DNA of 6,671 nt from Ruminococcus sp. UBA4240 (GCA_002395525.1 DGXE01000034.1:1-6671); one strand, 5' to 3'. Shown: positions 1-6,416, counted from the first letter of the stretch. A program made the numbers and translations. The notes: generated from the letters alone by a model not told the origin.

Positions 1-104
1 ATACCAACACCGAGCATACCGATGATACGGGGCAAGCCTATCCTTTCAAAGATCGCAGCGACAGAAAGCCCGACAAGAAAAATGATCGCAAGTGATAACA
101 GCAT
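1..104 (-). CDS. Cation:proton antiporter, N-terminal fragment (cut by window edge)
   Basis: Only the first 34 codons are inside the window. The protein begins MLLSLAIIFLVGLSVAAIFE, one hydrophobic helix, followed by an RIGLPRIIGMLGVG-like stretch. A first membrane helix followed by E-R-x-G-L-P-x-x-x-G is the typical start of CPA-family Na+/H+ (cation:proton) antiporters, which act in the inner membrane. The ATG at 102-104 is supported by GGAGGA at 111-116, six bases upstream. It is the only gene downstream of the fluoride riboswitch leader at 119-247, and antiporters are a known gene class under that riboswitch, so a role in fluoride tolerance is inferred. The ion specificity cannot be read from this fragment. 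Another multi-pass carrier is possible but less likely. Confidence 0.75.
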   Translation of the reverse strand, partial: MLLSLAIIFLVGLSVAAIFERIGLPRIIGMLGVG

Positions 105-120
105 AGAGATTCCTCCAATA

Positions 121-169
121 AAAAATAAAAAAGCCGACAACTATTGCGTAAAACGCAGAAGTCATCAGC
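121..169 (-). terminator. Riboswitch expression platform: intrinsic terminator (attenuator) ahead of the antiporter
   Basis: On the minus strand, GCUGAUGACU (160-169) pairs over ten positions, including wobble pairs, with AGUUGUCGGC (133-142). Inside it, after a 2x2 internal loop, is a second stem UGCGU/ACGCA with a UUU loop. A U-rich run (TTTTTTATTTTT, 121-132) follows directly. The 5' arm is also the 3' strand of the aptamer's P3 helix and the pseudoknot partner, so ligand-bound aptamer and terminator exclude each other. The element lies only a few bases before the antiporter RBS, so it decides whether that gene is transcribed. Confidence 0.85.
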
Positions 170-230
170 TTATGTTAAGCGGTTTCGTAGGCTCAGTACG
201 AGCCATCCGTGGGAGAACATCATTCCCGTA
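155..230 (-). promoter_or_regulatory. Fluoride riboswitch aptamer (crcB motif)
   Basis: Read on the minus strand, the leader has the elements of the crcB/fluoride aptamer in order. First is the GGGA...UCCC stem with an internal AAUGAUGUUC loop (211-227). Next is a variable insert hairpin GGCUC-GUACU-GAGCC (190-204). Then comes AAACC (181-185), followed by the GCUUA-ACA-UAAGC hairpin (168-180), and finally UGAUGACUUCUGC. The order and wording (AUGA in the loop, AAAC, then GCUGAUG after the second hairpin) match the Thermotoga petrophila and Bacillus fluoride aptamers as I remember them. The loop-to-tail pseudoknot GAUGU/ACUUC forms with one U-U mismatch. Promoter upstream and terminator downstream complete a transcriptional switch that should turn the antiporter on when fluoride is bound. 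Confidence 0.88.
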
Positions 231-247
231 TGAAATTTTCTGTTATT

Positions 248-276
248 ATTATATCACCGCAAAAGGGAATTGTCAA
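248..276 (-). promoter_or_regulatory. Consensus sigma-A promoter of the riboswitch/antiporter unit
   Basis: The minus strand carries TTGACA (271-276), a 17-bp spacer and TATAAT (248-253), both hexamers perfect. Transcription should start near 241, giving a leader of about 135 bases with the riboswitch and attenuator. A promoter this strong fits a gene controlled after initiation. Confidence 0.9.
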
Positions 277-354
277 TAGTGGTTTTCAAAATCATCAGAC
301 GAAGGTCAACGCCCCTCAGAGCCATCCATGATGATTATAGGGAACTTATCCGCT
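277..354. other. Short spacer with no recognisable feature
   Basis: Between the antiporter promoter and the kinase terminator I see no plausible reading frame with a ribosome binding site, no strong hairpin and no repeat. It separates two minus-strand transcription units. Confidence 0.5.
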
Positions 355-389
355 GAAAAGAAAAAGGCTCAGAGAGCGTTCTCCGAGCC
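355..389 (-). terminator. Intrinsic terminator after the kinase gene
   Basis: On the minus strand GGCTCGGAGA pairs with TCTCTGAGCC (366-389, one internal mismatch, 4-base loop) and is followed by TTTTTCTTTTC (355-365). It begins about seven bases after the kinase stop codon and closes the regulator-transporter-kinase unit. Confidence 0.85.
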
Positions 390-395
390 ATATGT

Positions 396-1292
396 TCATA
401 TCAATATTGTTGCAGTAAAAACATTATCATTCAGCTCCGCCCTGACCGACCAACCGAGCCTGTCACATAACAGCTTCACCACATACAACCCCAGTCCGCT
501 GCCGTCCGCTGTCCGTGCATCCATACGGTAAAACGGCTCGAATACTCTTTCGATATCAAGCGAGGTGCTGTCCGCGAGGGTATTGGATACACAGAATGTC
601 ACACGGTCACCGTCCTGTTTCAGTTTAACACCAAAACTGTCAGCGGTATATTTCTGTGCATTGGACATAAGGTTGTTCAGTATCCGTGTCAGACAATGCA
701 CATCAGCCTGTATCATGATACCGTCAGCAATCTCAAAATCGGTTTTGATGTTTCTTTCTGCTATCCATGAATGCTGTTCCAGCACGGTTTCTGTTAGAAG
801 ATTGCTGAGATTGACTTCTTCAAGGTTTAATTCTTCCTTGCCGTTTTCTATCTTTGTCAGCTCAAAAAACTCATCGGAAAGCTCTTTCAGATAGCGGTTT
901 TTCTGCATGGCAACTGCAAGATATCCTGCATTCTTATCCGACAGCTCACCGCTTTTCTCGATCATTTGCAGGTAGCCGAGGGAAGCCGTCAGCGGTGTGC
1001 GGAAATCGTGGGAGATACCCGAAATCACTGTACCGAGCTGTTTTTGACTTTCCTCATATTCCGCACCGAGCTGCCGCTGTATGTCGGTATGCTCATTGAT
1101 CTTTATAGCAAGCTCAACTAAATCTTTATCAAAATCCGTGACCTTAACAGGCTGCCTATAATCGCTGTCTTTCAGCTTTTCAAGCTCCTGCGAGAAGTGA
1201 CGGATATTGCGTTTTAGCGAGATATGTTTCCAAAGGAGTACGCACAAAATGACAAGGAGGCACACGCAGACTGTTCCGAGCAGAATTTCCAT
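396..1292 (-). CDS. Sensor histidine kinase with a single N-terminal membrane helix and no sensor domain
   Basis: A 298-residue membrane kinase that should phosphorylate the response regulator encoded at 2979-3668. One membrane helix spans about residues 3-22. A short HAMP-like/coiled linker (about 25-90) follows, without any extracellular loop. The H box is S-H-D-F-R-T-P with His95 as phospho-acceptor. The ATP-binding domain has the N box (NNLMSNAQKY, 206-215), an F box (FEPFYRMD, 251-258) and a G box (DGSGLGLY, 263-270). All catalytic motifs are intact. With no input domain it probably takes its signal through the membrane or from the adjacent ABC transporter, as in peptide-antibiotic sensing modules. 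AAAGGAGG at 1301-1308 supports the ATG at 1290-1292; the permease stop is 18 bp upstream, so the two are co-transcribed. Ligand unknown. Confidence 0.93.
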   Translation of the reverse strand: MEILLGTVCVCLLVILCVLLWKHISLKRNIRHFSQELEKLKDSDYRQPVKVTDFDKDLVELAIKINEHTDIQRQLGAEYEESQKQLGTVISGISHDFRTPLTASLGYLQMIEKSGELSDKNAGYLAVAMQKNRYLKELSDEFFELTKIENGKEELNLEEVNLSNLLTETVLEQHSWIAERNIKTDFEIADGIMIQADVHCLTRILNNLMSNAQKYTADSFGVKLKQDGDRVTFCVSNTLADSTSLDIERVFEPFYRMDARTADGSGLGLYVVKLLCDRLGWSVRAELNDNVFTATILI

Positions 1293-1310
1293 TGTATGTG
1301 CCTCCTTTCT

Positions 1311-1991
1311 TTATGTGAGTTGATGCAGTTCAAGGGCGATTTTCTTTTTCAAAGTGAGATATCCGATCAGATAATATATCACGCAGGAAACAACCGCTGA
1401 CACAATCACCTTGGTGATAAAAGCGTTTGTAATTTCCGTACCGAGTGAAACGCATTGTCCGCAGCATAATAATGCAAGCGGAGAGTGAGCAACTGCATAG
1501 AGGTCAGACTGATCGAAACCCAACAACAGCATAATGCTGCCAAGCGGTGCAAGCACACTCTTTTTCGTGAGCGGACTAAAGAACACAATACATAAAACAG
1601 AGCGAATGCCAATAACCCAAAATAAAAGCAATCTGCGCACCATATCGGCACTACTGTCAAAGCACAGACACATGATACTAAAACAGCCTAAGCAAATCAT
1701 GGTGATCGGCAGACACACGATCGTTTTTCCCAGAATGATTTGATGCGGCGTAAAGCCTGCCATAATTTCATACATCTGGATACGCTCCGCATAGCTGTAC
1801 ATGAGATGCACCGTCGGTATGGCTGTGAAAATAATCAAGGCAACGAGTGCCACCATTGGAAGTGCTTCTGATGTTTTCTCTGTTGTTGAAAAAACAAAAA
1901 ACTCTGAAAGCATAACAAATACGATTAGTAGCACTATGAGCAGTATCCGCTTTTTGCAGAGAAACCATTGTGACTTGATGATATTATTCAT
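1311..1991 (-). CDS. ABC transporter permease (bacitracin/lantibiotic-type ABC-2 subunit)
   Basis: A 226-residue polytopic membrane protein, about six hydrophobic helices after a positively charged N-terminus (SQWFLCKKR). Helices lie at roughly residues 15-34, 44-66, 87-112, 121-142, 147-163 and 192-212. It has no ATPase motifs and should form the membrane channel for the ATPase gene just upstream, perhaps as a homodimer because only one permease gene is present. I chose the ATG at 1989-1991 because AGGTGG lies at suitable distance before it. A GTG at 1998-2000 would add three residues but has a poorer upstream region. The chosen start overlaps the ATPase stop by 8 bp (ATGAATAA), indicating translational coupling. 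Length and layout resemble small BcrB/LanE/G-like permeases. The exported substrate cannot be read from the sequence. Confidence 0.85.
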   Translation of the reverse strand: MNNIIKSQWFLCKKRILLIVLLIVFVMLSEFFVFSTTEKTSEALPMVALVALIIFTAIPTVHLMYSYAERIQMYEIMAGFTPHQIILGKTIVCLPITMICLGCFSIMCLCFDSSADMVRRLLLFWVIGIRSVLCIVFFSPLTKKSVLAPLGSIMLLLGFDQSDLYAVAHSPLALLCCGQCVSLGTEITNAFITKVIVSAVVSCVIYYLIGYLTLKKKIALELHQLT

Positions 1992-2898
1992 TTCTGCCAC
2001 CTGCCTTTTCGAGATAATAGTCCTCTAAGTTCTGACCTTCCTCATTCAGCTTTGTGATGACAAGCCCCGAATCGGTCAGCGTTTTTGAGATGTGCAGAAT
2101 CTCGCCGAGCCGTTCAAAAATCTGTATCTCCTCGCCGTGAATGACCTTGTAATCGGCAATTTGCAGCTTATCTTCAAGTATCGCCGCCGTCTTGTTGATG
2201 TCGTCCGTCCGCAGGGCAATGTGATTTCTGCACCTGATAAGCAGTTCCTCACGGCTGAGATTTTCAATCAGTTCGCCGTGACTGATAATCGAGAAATCGG
2301 TGCAAAGCTCGGAAAGCTCCGACAGTAGGTGACTGGAAATCAGAACCGTCACGCCCCATTCTTCCTGCATCCGCTTGATAAGCTGTCTGACTTCCACAAT
2401 GCCCTCCGGATCAAGCCCGTTCACCGGCTCGTCCAGCACCATGATCTCAGGCTTTGGCAGAAGTGCCATACCGATGCCGAGGCGCTGTTTCATGCCAAGA
2501 GAGAATTTATTAGCACGCTTTTTTCCTGTGTTTGCAAGCCCGACAAGATCCAGTATCTCATCAATGCGCTTTTCATCGGGATACCCCCGCAGATAACGGA
2601 TATATTCAAGATTCTGACGAGCTGTCATTGAGCCTGCAATGATCGGCTGCTCGATCATAAAGCTCATTCTTGTGCGGGAATCGTCAAGGTGATCGGGACT
2701 GCCGAACAGCTCCACTTCGCCCTTTGTCGGAAAGAAAAATCCCGCCAGTATCTTCATGATCGTGGTCTTGCCTGCGCCGTTGGGACCTATCAGCCCACAG
2801 ATATGCCCGCGCTCCACCGTCAGGCTGAAATCGTGCAGGACTTCCTGCTTTTGGTAGGACTTACAAAGTCCTCTCATGGTTATTACGCTATTCCCCAT
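1984..2898 (-). CDS. ABC transporter ATP-binding protein (BcrA/LanF-like)
   Basis: A 304-residue cytoplasmic ATPase that powers the permease encoded next. It has Walker A GPNGAGKT (38-45), a Q-loop region with Glu83-Gln84 in MIEQP, signature FSLGMKQRL (132-140), Walker B IMVLDEP (152-158), a D-loop GLD (161-163) and the switch His190 in SSH. The C-terminal 100 residues form the extra domain common in bacitracin- and lantibiotic-resistance exporters. Lantibiotic LanF proteins commonly carry Glu at the Q-loop position; here Gln appears kept with Glu just before it. The start at 2896-2898 follows AAAGGGGG (2906-2913). It is the first gene after the operator-promoter at 2929-2982, so it heads the inducible transport unit. 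Family assignment is firm; the substrate (probably a peptide antibiotic or other cell-envelope toxin) is inferred from context. Confidence 0.93.
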   Translation of the reverse strand: MGNSVITMRGLCKSYQKQEVLHDFSLTVERGHICGLIGPNGAGKTTIMKILAGFFFPTKGEVELFGSPDHLDDSRTRMSFMIEQPIIAGSMTARQNLEYIRYLRGYPDEKRIDEILDLVGLANTGKKRANKFSLGMKQRLGIGMALLPKPEIMVLDEPVNGLDPEGIVEVRQLIKRMQEEWGVTVLISSHLLSELSELCTDFSIISHGELIENLSREELLIRCRNHIALRTDDINKTAAILEDKLQIADYKVIHGEEIQIFERLGEILHISKTLTDSGLVITKLNEEGQNLEDYYLEKAGGRNE

Positions 2899-2928
2899 AG
2901 CGCCGCCCCCTTTCGTTTTGCTGCATCC

Positions 2929-2957
2929 ATTCTAACATCCAAAGGTAAAGAAAAGGT
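2929..2957 (-). promoter_or_regulatory. Probable activator-dependent promoter of the ABC-kinase unit
   Basis: TAGAAT at 2929-2934 is a good -10 about 30 bp before the ATPase start. At 17-bp spacing the -35 position (2952-2957) reads ACCTTT, a poor match, and is covered by the 11-bp direct repeats. A good -10 with a weak -35 overlapped by repeats is the usual layout of promoters activated by OmpR/PhoB-type regulators. No transcript data are available. Confidence 0.6.
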
Positions 2958-2982
2958 TAAGCGAAGGTTCGGAAATGGTTAA
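2939..2982 (-). repeat. Four 11-bp direct repeats, probable response-regulator binding site
   Basis: On the minus strand the repeats are TTAACCATTTC (2972-2982), CGAACCTTCGC (2961-2971), TTAACCTTTTC (2950-2960) and TTTACCTTTGG (2939-2949). They are strictly contiguous, share a core of T-T-A-A-C-C with A-C-C in all four, and are in phase with one DNA turn. The first overlaps the stop codon of the response regulator; the core of the last ends 9 bp from the -10. Direct repeats in helical phase over a -35 are the known target type of OmpR-family regulators, and such a regulator is encoded immediately upstream. Confidence 0.72.
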
Positions 2983-3668
2983 GTTACAAGACGATAGCCC
3001 ATACCCCAGACCGTTTCGATATACTCGTTGTCGGGATCGAGCTTTTTCAGCTTGGAACGGATATTGCTCATATGGACTTTGACGGTATTATCATCGGTAA
3101 TAAAATTCTCGCCCCAGACGCTCTCAAACAGGTTCGCTTTCGACCACAGCTTTGCGGGAGTTTTGAGCATCAGCTCCAGAATCGCAAATTCCTTACTTGT
3201 CAGAGTGAGTGTTTTGCTGCAGACTGTCGCTGCCCCTGCTGCCAGGTCAAGCGACAGATTTTTATAGGTCAGCACTTTCGATTCTTCCGGCTTTGCGGCA
3301 TTTCCTTCATATCGCCGCAGAACAGCTTCCACACGCACAAGCAGTTCGTCAAGGTCAAAAGGCTTTGTGATGTAATCGTCAGCGCCCATTCTTATCAGGT
3401 CTATCTTTGAGCGTGTCTCACTTTTTGCCGACACCACGATCACCGGGATATCGGAAAATTCCCGTATCTTCTGCAAAACCATATCACCGCTCTGAAACGG
3501 CAGCATCAAATCAAGTATCAGTAGCGACAAGTCACTCTGCTCACGGACGATACGGACGGCATCAAGTCCGTTCAGTGCCGAAAGTGTTTCATAGCCCTGC
3601 GAGGACAAGTATTCACATATAAGGCGGTTTATCTCCCTGTCGTCCTCGGCAGTCAGTATCCTTTTCAT
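2979..3668 (-). CDS. OmpR/PhoB-family response regulator
   Basis: A 229-residue transcription factor with an N-terminal receiver domain and a C-terminal winged helix. In the receiver, the acidic pair Asp9-Asp10, phospho-acceptor Asp53 (LLILDLMLP), Ser80 and Lys102 (ITKPF) are all present, so it should be switchable. The DNA-binding domain covers about residues 133-229, with the recognition-helix region around NTVKVHMSNIRSKL and the C-terminal hairpin VWGMGYRLVT. The ATG at 3666-3668 follows GGGAGGT (3674-3680) and a promoter at 3704-3732. The gene is separated from the ABC genes by 80 bp that contain four direct repeats and a -10, suggesting it activates them. The cognate kinase is the distal gene of the cassette. 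Target and family are well supported; the inducing signal is unknown. Confidence 0.95.
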   Translation of the reverse strand: MKRILTAEDDREINRLICEYLSSQGYETLSALNGLDAVRIVREQSDLSLLILDLMLPFQSGDMVLQKIREFSDIPVIVVSAKSETRSKIDLIRMGADDYITKPFDLDELLVRVEAVLRRYEGNAAKPEESKVLTYKNLSLDLAAGAATVCSKTLTLTSKEFAILELMLKTPAKLWSKANLFESVWGENFITDDNTVKVHMSNIRSKLKKLDPDNEYIETVWGMGYRLVT

Positions 3669-3703
3669 GGCACACCTCCCGAATGAATGTGTTTATTGTA
3701 ATA

Positions 3704-3732
3704 ATTATAGCATAGTTCGGAGGAAAGGTCAA
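3704..3732 (-). promoter_or_regulatory. Sigma-A promoter of the response-regulator gene
   Basis: TTGACC (3727-3732), a 17-bp spacer and a perfect TATAAT (3704-3709). Transcription would start near 3697, about 30 bp before the ATG. The -35 and following bases (TTGACCTTTCC) resemble one of the 11-bp repeats found before the ABC genes, but only as a single copy, so autoregulation is possible but weakly supported. Confidence 0.85.
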
Positions 3733-3740
3733 TCGGCAGA

Positions 3741-3779
3741 AAAGATAAAGAGCTGTTCTTCGGCTTGAGAACAGCTCTT
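3741..3779 (-). terminator. Intrinsic terminator closing the TIR unit
   Basis: A perfect 12-bp inverted repeat (3748-3759 with 3768-3779, 8-base loop). On the minus strand it is followed by TTTATCTTTTC. It lies just before the response-regulator promoter and so separates that cassette from the TIR gene and the broken gene behind it. On the plus strand no T tract follows, so it acts on minus-strand transcripts only. Confidence 0.8.
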
Positions 3780-4484
3780 ATATAGCAAAATCGTTTGTTT
3801 GCAGTGATCTGGCTCATGTTGCATCCAAAGGGAAAGATGACGTTCATGCCAAAAGGAAAGTGTTTTACCGCCTTCCTGTTCAAGTATGCAGCAAGTATAC
3901 TGCTTTGTGAAATAAAATGAAGCCCTTCATAAACCCTTTTGAGGATAAGCTCACCATCATCGGAATGCAAATCATTACATTCTGCGGCTTTACGGTAATA
4001 ATCGAAAAGTGGACTTGCAGAGCTGTTGCTCAAAGCGTTTTCATCAACTGTCAGGTAGTTATTTGGGTAACTGCGAATTGTTCCGTTTTGAAAGAAAAAG
4101 CGATAATAATACCCATACTTTGATGGAAACGCTAATACCTTGTAATAACTGTTCAGCATAACGCCGTTCTCATTAAAGAAACGGTATTTCTATGTCTATA
4201 GTTTTGTAGTGATCCAGTATCTGCACATCATCATAGGTGTATTGATATTCCTTCTTCTCGTCATAGGTTATCATCACTTTTTGTGTATTTGGATCAGGCC
4301 GGTAGCCGGACACATTTTCTTTGATCTCACCCTTGACAATGAATATGATTATCGTTATACATAGTACTGCATTGTTCCCTTACATGATATAGACTGGCTT
4401 GTTATAATACAGTACGATAATACAAGCATCAGATCCTGCAAAGTGAGCCTTGCTGCCATAATCACTCCTCCGAAAAAGCCCTGT

Positions 4485-6353
4485 CTACTTCATCATACCC
4501 CCGCCGAAGAATATGACGCCAGCCGCAATACAGCCCAGAAACAGCATACCTCCGGATATGTCGTGACGGTTCACGATCACCTGTATCACACAGAGAAGGC
4601 ACAGCACCATATATATGACCGGGATAATGGCTGCGGCGGCTGATGCTCCCTGAGCCAACAGGATCACGGCAAAAATGACAGGCATTATGTTCTCGGCGGT
4701 ATGGATAATGGCGACCATGTTCCGTACAAGCCCTATCTCCCGTGACAGTACGAAGGGTACTATTATACCCACCGATATGGCGGCTGCTTTGCCTGCAAAA
4801 TAGGGCAGCGCTTCTGTGATCGTGTTGGCATCCATTATCTTGAAAGCATGGTTTACAATGAATGCCAGCACCAGACTTGCCACCGAGAGGATAACAGCAA
4901 GCTTATCCCTGGCATCCTGTGCCTTGACCAGTGCTACAAGGTGATGCTCCTGCGCCTTCAGGTCGGCTGTGACCTTCTGAGCCTTTGCAAAAAGCTCTGC
5001 GCTGTCCCGGTATCCGTTAAGGGACTCTAAGAGTGCCTCATTTGCCTGTGACTCGGCTATATCCTCCCTCACCTGTGTTATATTATTGCCGGAGGTTTTC
5101 TGGGAGAGCCTTGTGAGCTGACTTCTGCCAAGGTTGTAGGCACTTGCGTTGCCTATTTCCGTCAGTCTGTTTTTTATCCTTTCATCACCGAATCTTATTG
5201 CCTTTTCAAGATTAGGGTCATGTCGCAGATCCTCACGGCAGTTCACAAGATCGTCGGGTTTTGCCGCCTGATGCTTTGCCATGACCTTGCAGATATAGCC
5301 CTGTGCATTCTCCGGGTCAAGGTCAAGCACCTTTTCGCTGTACTTGGAGGCATTTGCCCAGTCACCGTCCTCGATGAACATGAGGGTGCGCTTCAGGAGC
5401 GAGGAGATGCTGTTCTGGGGAGCGGCGGAGGCGGCTTTAGCAGTGTTCCGTGCAGATCTGCTGTCACGCACGATCTTCTCTATGCCCCGGGAAAGATCCT
5501 GCATCCAGCCAAGCTTCCCCATATCCTGCGCCTGGAAGGAGGCAAGTTCATCCGGCAGGTCATAGGGATCCATATCCTTGTAGGCGGGAATGATGACCCT
5601 GCTCCTGTCCTCACGGGCAAGCATGAGATAGCGGCTCCACTCGTTCCTGACCCACACTGCACTGAAATGCTCCGGCTTTGTGCCAAGCACCACCATTACT
5701 CGGGCGGAATTAAGGGCGGAGAAGATATAGGGCTCGTACTTCTGCCCCAGCTTGTCCTCAAGAGTGATGCGGGAGAAGAAGACCTTCAGCCCGTCACGCA
5801 CCAGCCTGTCGTACAGATCCTGGGCAAGCACGCTGTCCTCTGTTCTTTCGCCGTTTGCATCCGTTTCCTTGTAGCAGATGAACACGTCAAAGGGCTGTTC
5901 CCTGGCGGATATTTCCAGTATGCCCTTCTGAACCTTGTCGATGTACTGCCCCTCAGCCATATAAACTGCACGGCGGGGGGCATCGGCGTTCTCCACGGCA
6001 GTCAGAAAGTCCGCATCCTCAAGTATGGAGCGGTATTGTGTACGGTGGCAGGTGGGTATCTTCCTGCCCGTCATGGGGTCATCCACGTACTCAATGCCGT
6101 AGCGGCACAGTGCCAGTGAATAATACAGCTCCGGGTCATCTGTCCTGCCCACAAGCTTTTCGTATATCTGGACAGCCTTGTCAAATTCGCACTGCTGTCT
6201 GAAATGGTTGGCACGGTTGAAGATGCCCAGCACCTCATCGCTGTCGGCTAAGGGCAGTGTCTGATTGGTGCCGCAGTATTCGCATTTGCATACGGATGAG
6301 CCGCCGGTTGCCTCCAGATTTGCCCCGCACATTTTACACTTGTATACAGCCAT
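4485..6353 (-). CDS. Membrane-anchored zinc-ribbon/TPR/TIR-domain protein (candidate NAD+-cleaving immune effector)
   Basis: A 622-residue protein. An N-terminal zinc ribbon has Cys6-x2-Cys9 and Cys24-x2-Cys27. Helical TPR-like repeats follow (about 40-90). The TIR domain (about 154-296) starts PFDVFICYKETD, has RITLEDKLGQKYEPYI with Glu207 at the position of the catalytic Glu of NADase TIRs such as SARM1, and WVRNEW (235-240). A second TPR-like segment lies at 317-360 (LMFIEDGDWANASKYSEKVL), then a helical part ending in a GYRDSAELF motif (447-455). Last come roughly five membrane helices from about 486 to 620. Bacterial TIR domains often hydrolyse or cyclise NAD+ in anti-phage defence; that activity is inferred here. 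I chose the ATG at 6351-6353 because it follows GGAG (6363-6366) and directly precedes the zinc ribbon. An upstream in-frame ATG at 6416 would lie within the promoter. It has its own promoter; a broken gene follows after 25 bp. Confidence 0.9.
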   Translation of the reverse strand: MAVYKCKMCGANLEATGGSSVCKCEYCGTNQTLPLADSDEVLGIFNRANHFRQQCEFDKAVQIYEKLVGRTDDPELYYSLALCRYGIEYVDDPMTGRKIPTCHRTQYRSILEDADFLTAVENADAPRRAVYMAEGQYIDKVQKGILEISAREQPFDVFICYKETDANGERTEDSVLAQDLYDRLVRDGLKVFFSRITLEDKLGQKYEPYIFSALNSARVMVVLGTKPEHFSAVWVRNEWSRYLMLAREDRSRVIIPAYKDMDPYDLPDELASFQAQDMGKLGWMQDLSRGIEKIVRDSRSARNTAKAASAAPQNSISSLLKRTLMFIEDGDWANASKYSEKVLDLDPENAQGYICKVMAKHQAAKPDDLVNCREDLRHDPNLEKAIRFGDERIKNRLTEIGNASAYNLGRSQLTRLSQKTSGNNITQVREDIAESQANEALLESLNGYRDSAELFAKAQKVTADLKAQEHHLVALVKAQDARDKLAVILSVASLVLAFIVNHAFKIMDANTITEALPYFAGKAAAISVGIIVPFVLSREIGLVRNMVAIIHTAENIMPVIFAVILLAQGASAAAAIIPVIYMVLCLLCVIQVIVNRHDISGGMLFLGCIAAGVIFFGGGMMK

Positions 6354-6387
6354 TGTCACACGCTCCACAATAAAAGTCAACATTTTA

Positions 6388-6416
6388 ATTATACATAAAG
6401 CACAAGCATTTGTCAA
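6388..6416 (-). promoter_or_regulatory. Perfect consensus promoter of the TIR gene
   Basis: TTGACA (6411-6416), 17-bp spacer, TATAAT (6388-6393). The start should lie near 6381, giving a short leader of under 30 bases. The T tract of the preceding EF-Tu terminator abuts the -35 and could act as an A/T-rich UP element. No operator is visible, so expression is probably constitutive. Confidence 0.9.

Larger units (their letters stand above)
3665..4459 (-). pseudogene. Frameshifted small gene behind the TIR gene (membrane-anchored, function unknown)
   Basis: An ATG at 4457-4459 with GGAGGAGT at 4464-4471 starts a frame (MAARLTLQDLMLVLSYCIIT...) that stops after 34 codons at 4355. A second frame (4173-4379) overlaps it and encodes a hydrophobic stretch (AVLCITIIIFIV), then a polar, Tyr-rich beta-like segment (KGEIKEN...VMITYDEKKEYQYTYDD). 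A third frame, open from 4189, continues with KYRFFNENG... and a helical part (ELILKRVYEGLHFIS). Each frame overlaps the next by under 30 bp, so two frameshifts would join them into one membrane-anchored protein. The third frame nominally runs to a stop at 3665, inside the regulator's ATGA, but its tail crosses the terminator and promoter at 3704-3779 and is unlikely to be real; the remnant probably ends near 3780. The second part recalls DUF3592-like folds only vaguely. An alternative is a genuine 164-residue gene starting at 4159, but that ATG has no good RBS. Confidence 0.5.

Noticed and set aside
2329..2982. Plus-strand open frames opposite the ABC ATPase
   Set aside because: They are antisense to a gene with all ABC motifs and have no RBS or recognisable product.
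3665..3780. Tail of the 164-codon frame reaching the regulator's ATGA
   Set aside because: It crosses a strong terminator and a consensus promoter, and the tail shows no family resemblance, so the 4-bp overlap with the regulator start is probably coincidence.
4333..4361. TTGACA-N17-TATACA on the plus strand
   Set aside because: It looks like a promoter, but no plus-strand gene lies downstream; it falls inside the decayed minus-strand gene and is probably chance in AT-rich sequence.
5220..6119. A 299-codon open frame on the plus strand opposite the TIR gene
   Set aside because: It is antisense to a gene with clear domain motifs, has no RBS in front, and its protein shows no recognisable domain; a shadow frame.
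6354..6416. Upstream in-frame ATG that would add 21 residues to the TIR protein
   Set aside because: It lies within the -35 of the promoter, so it would not be transcribed; the ATG at 6351-6353 has an RBS and directly precedes the zinc ribbon.
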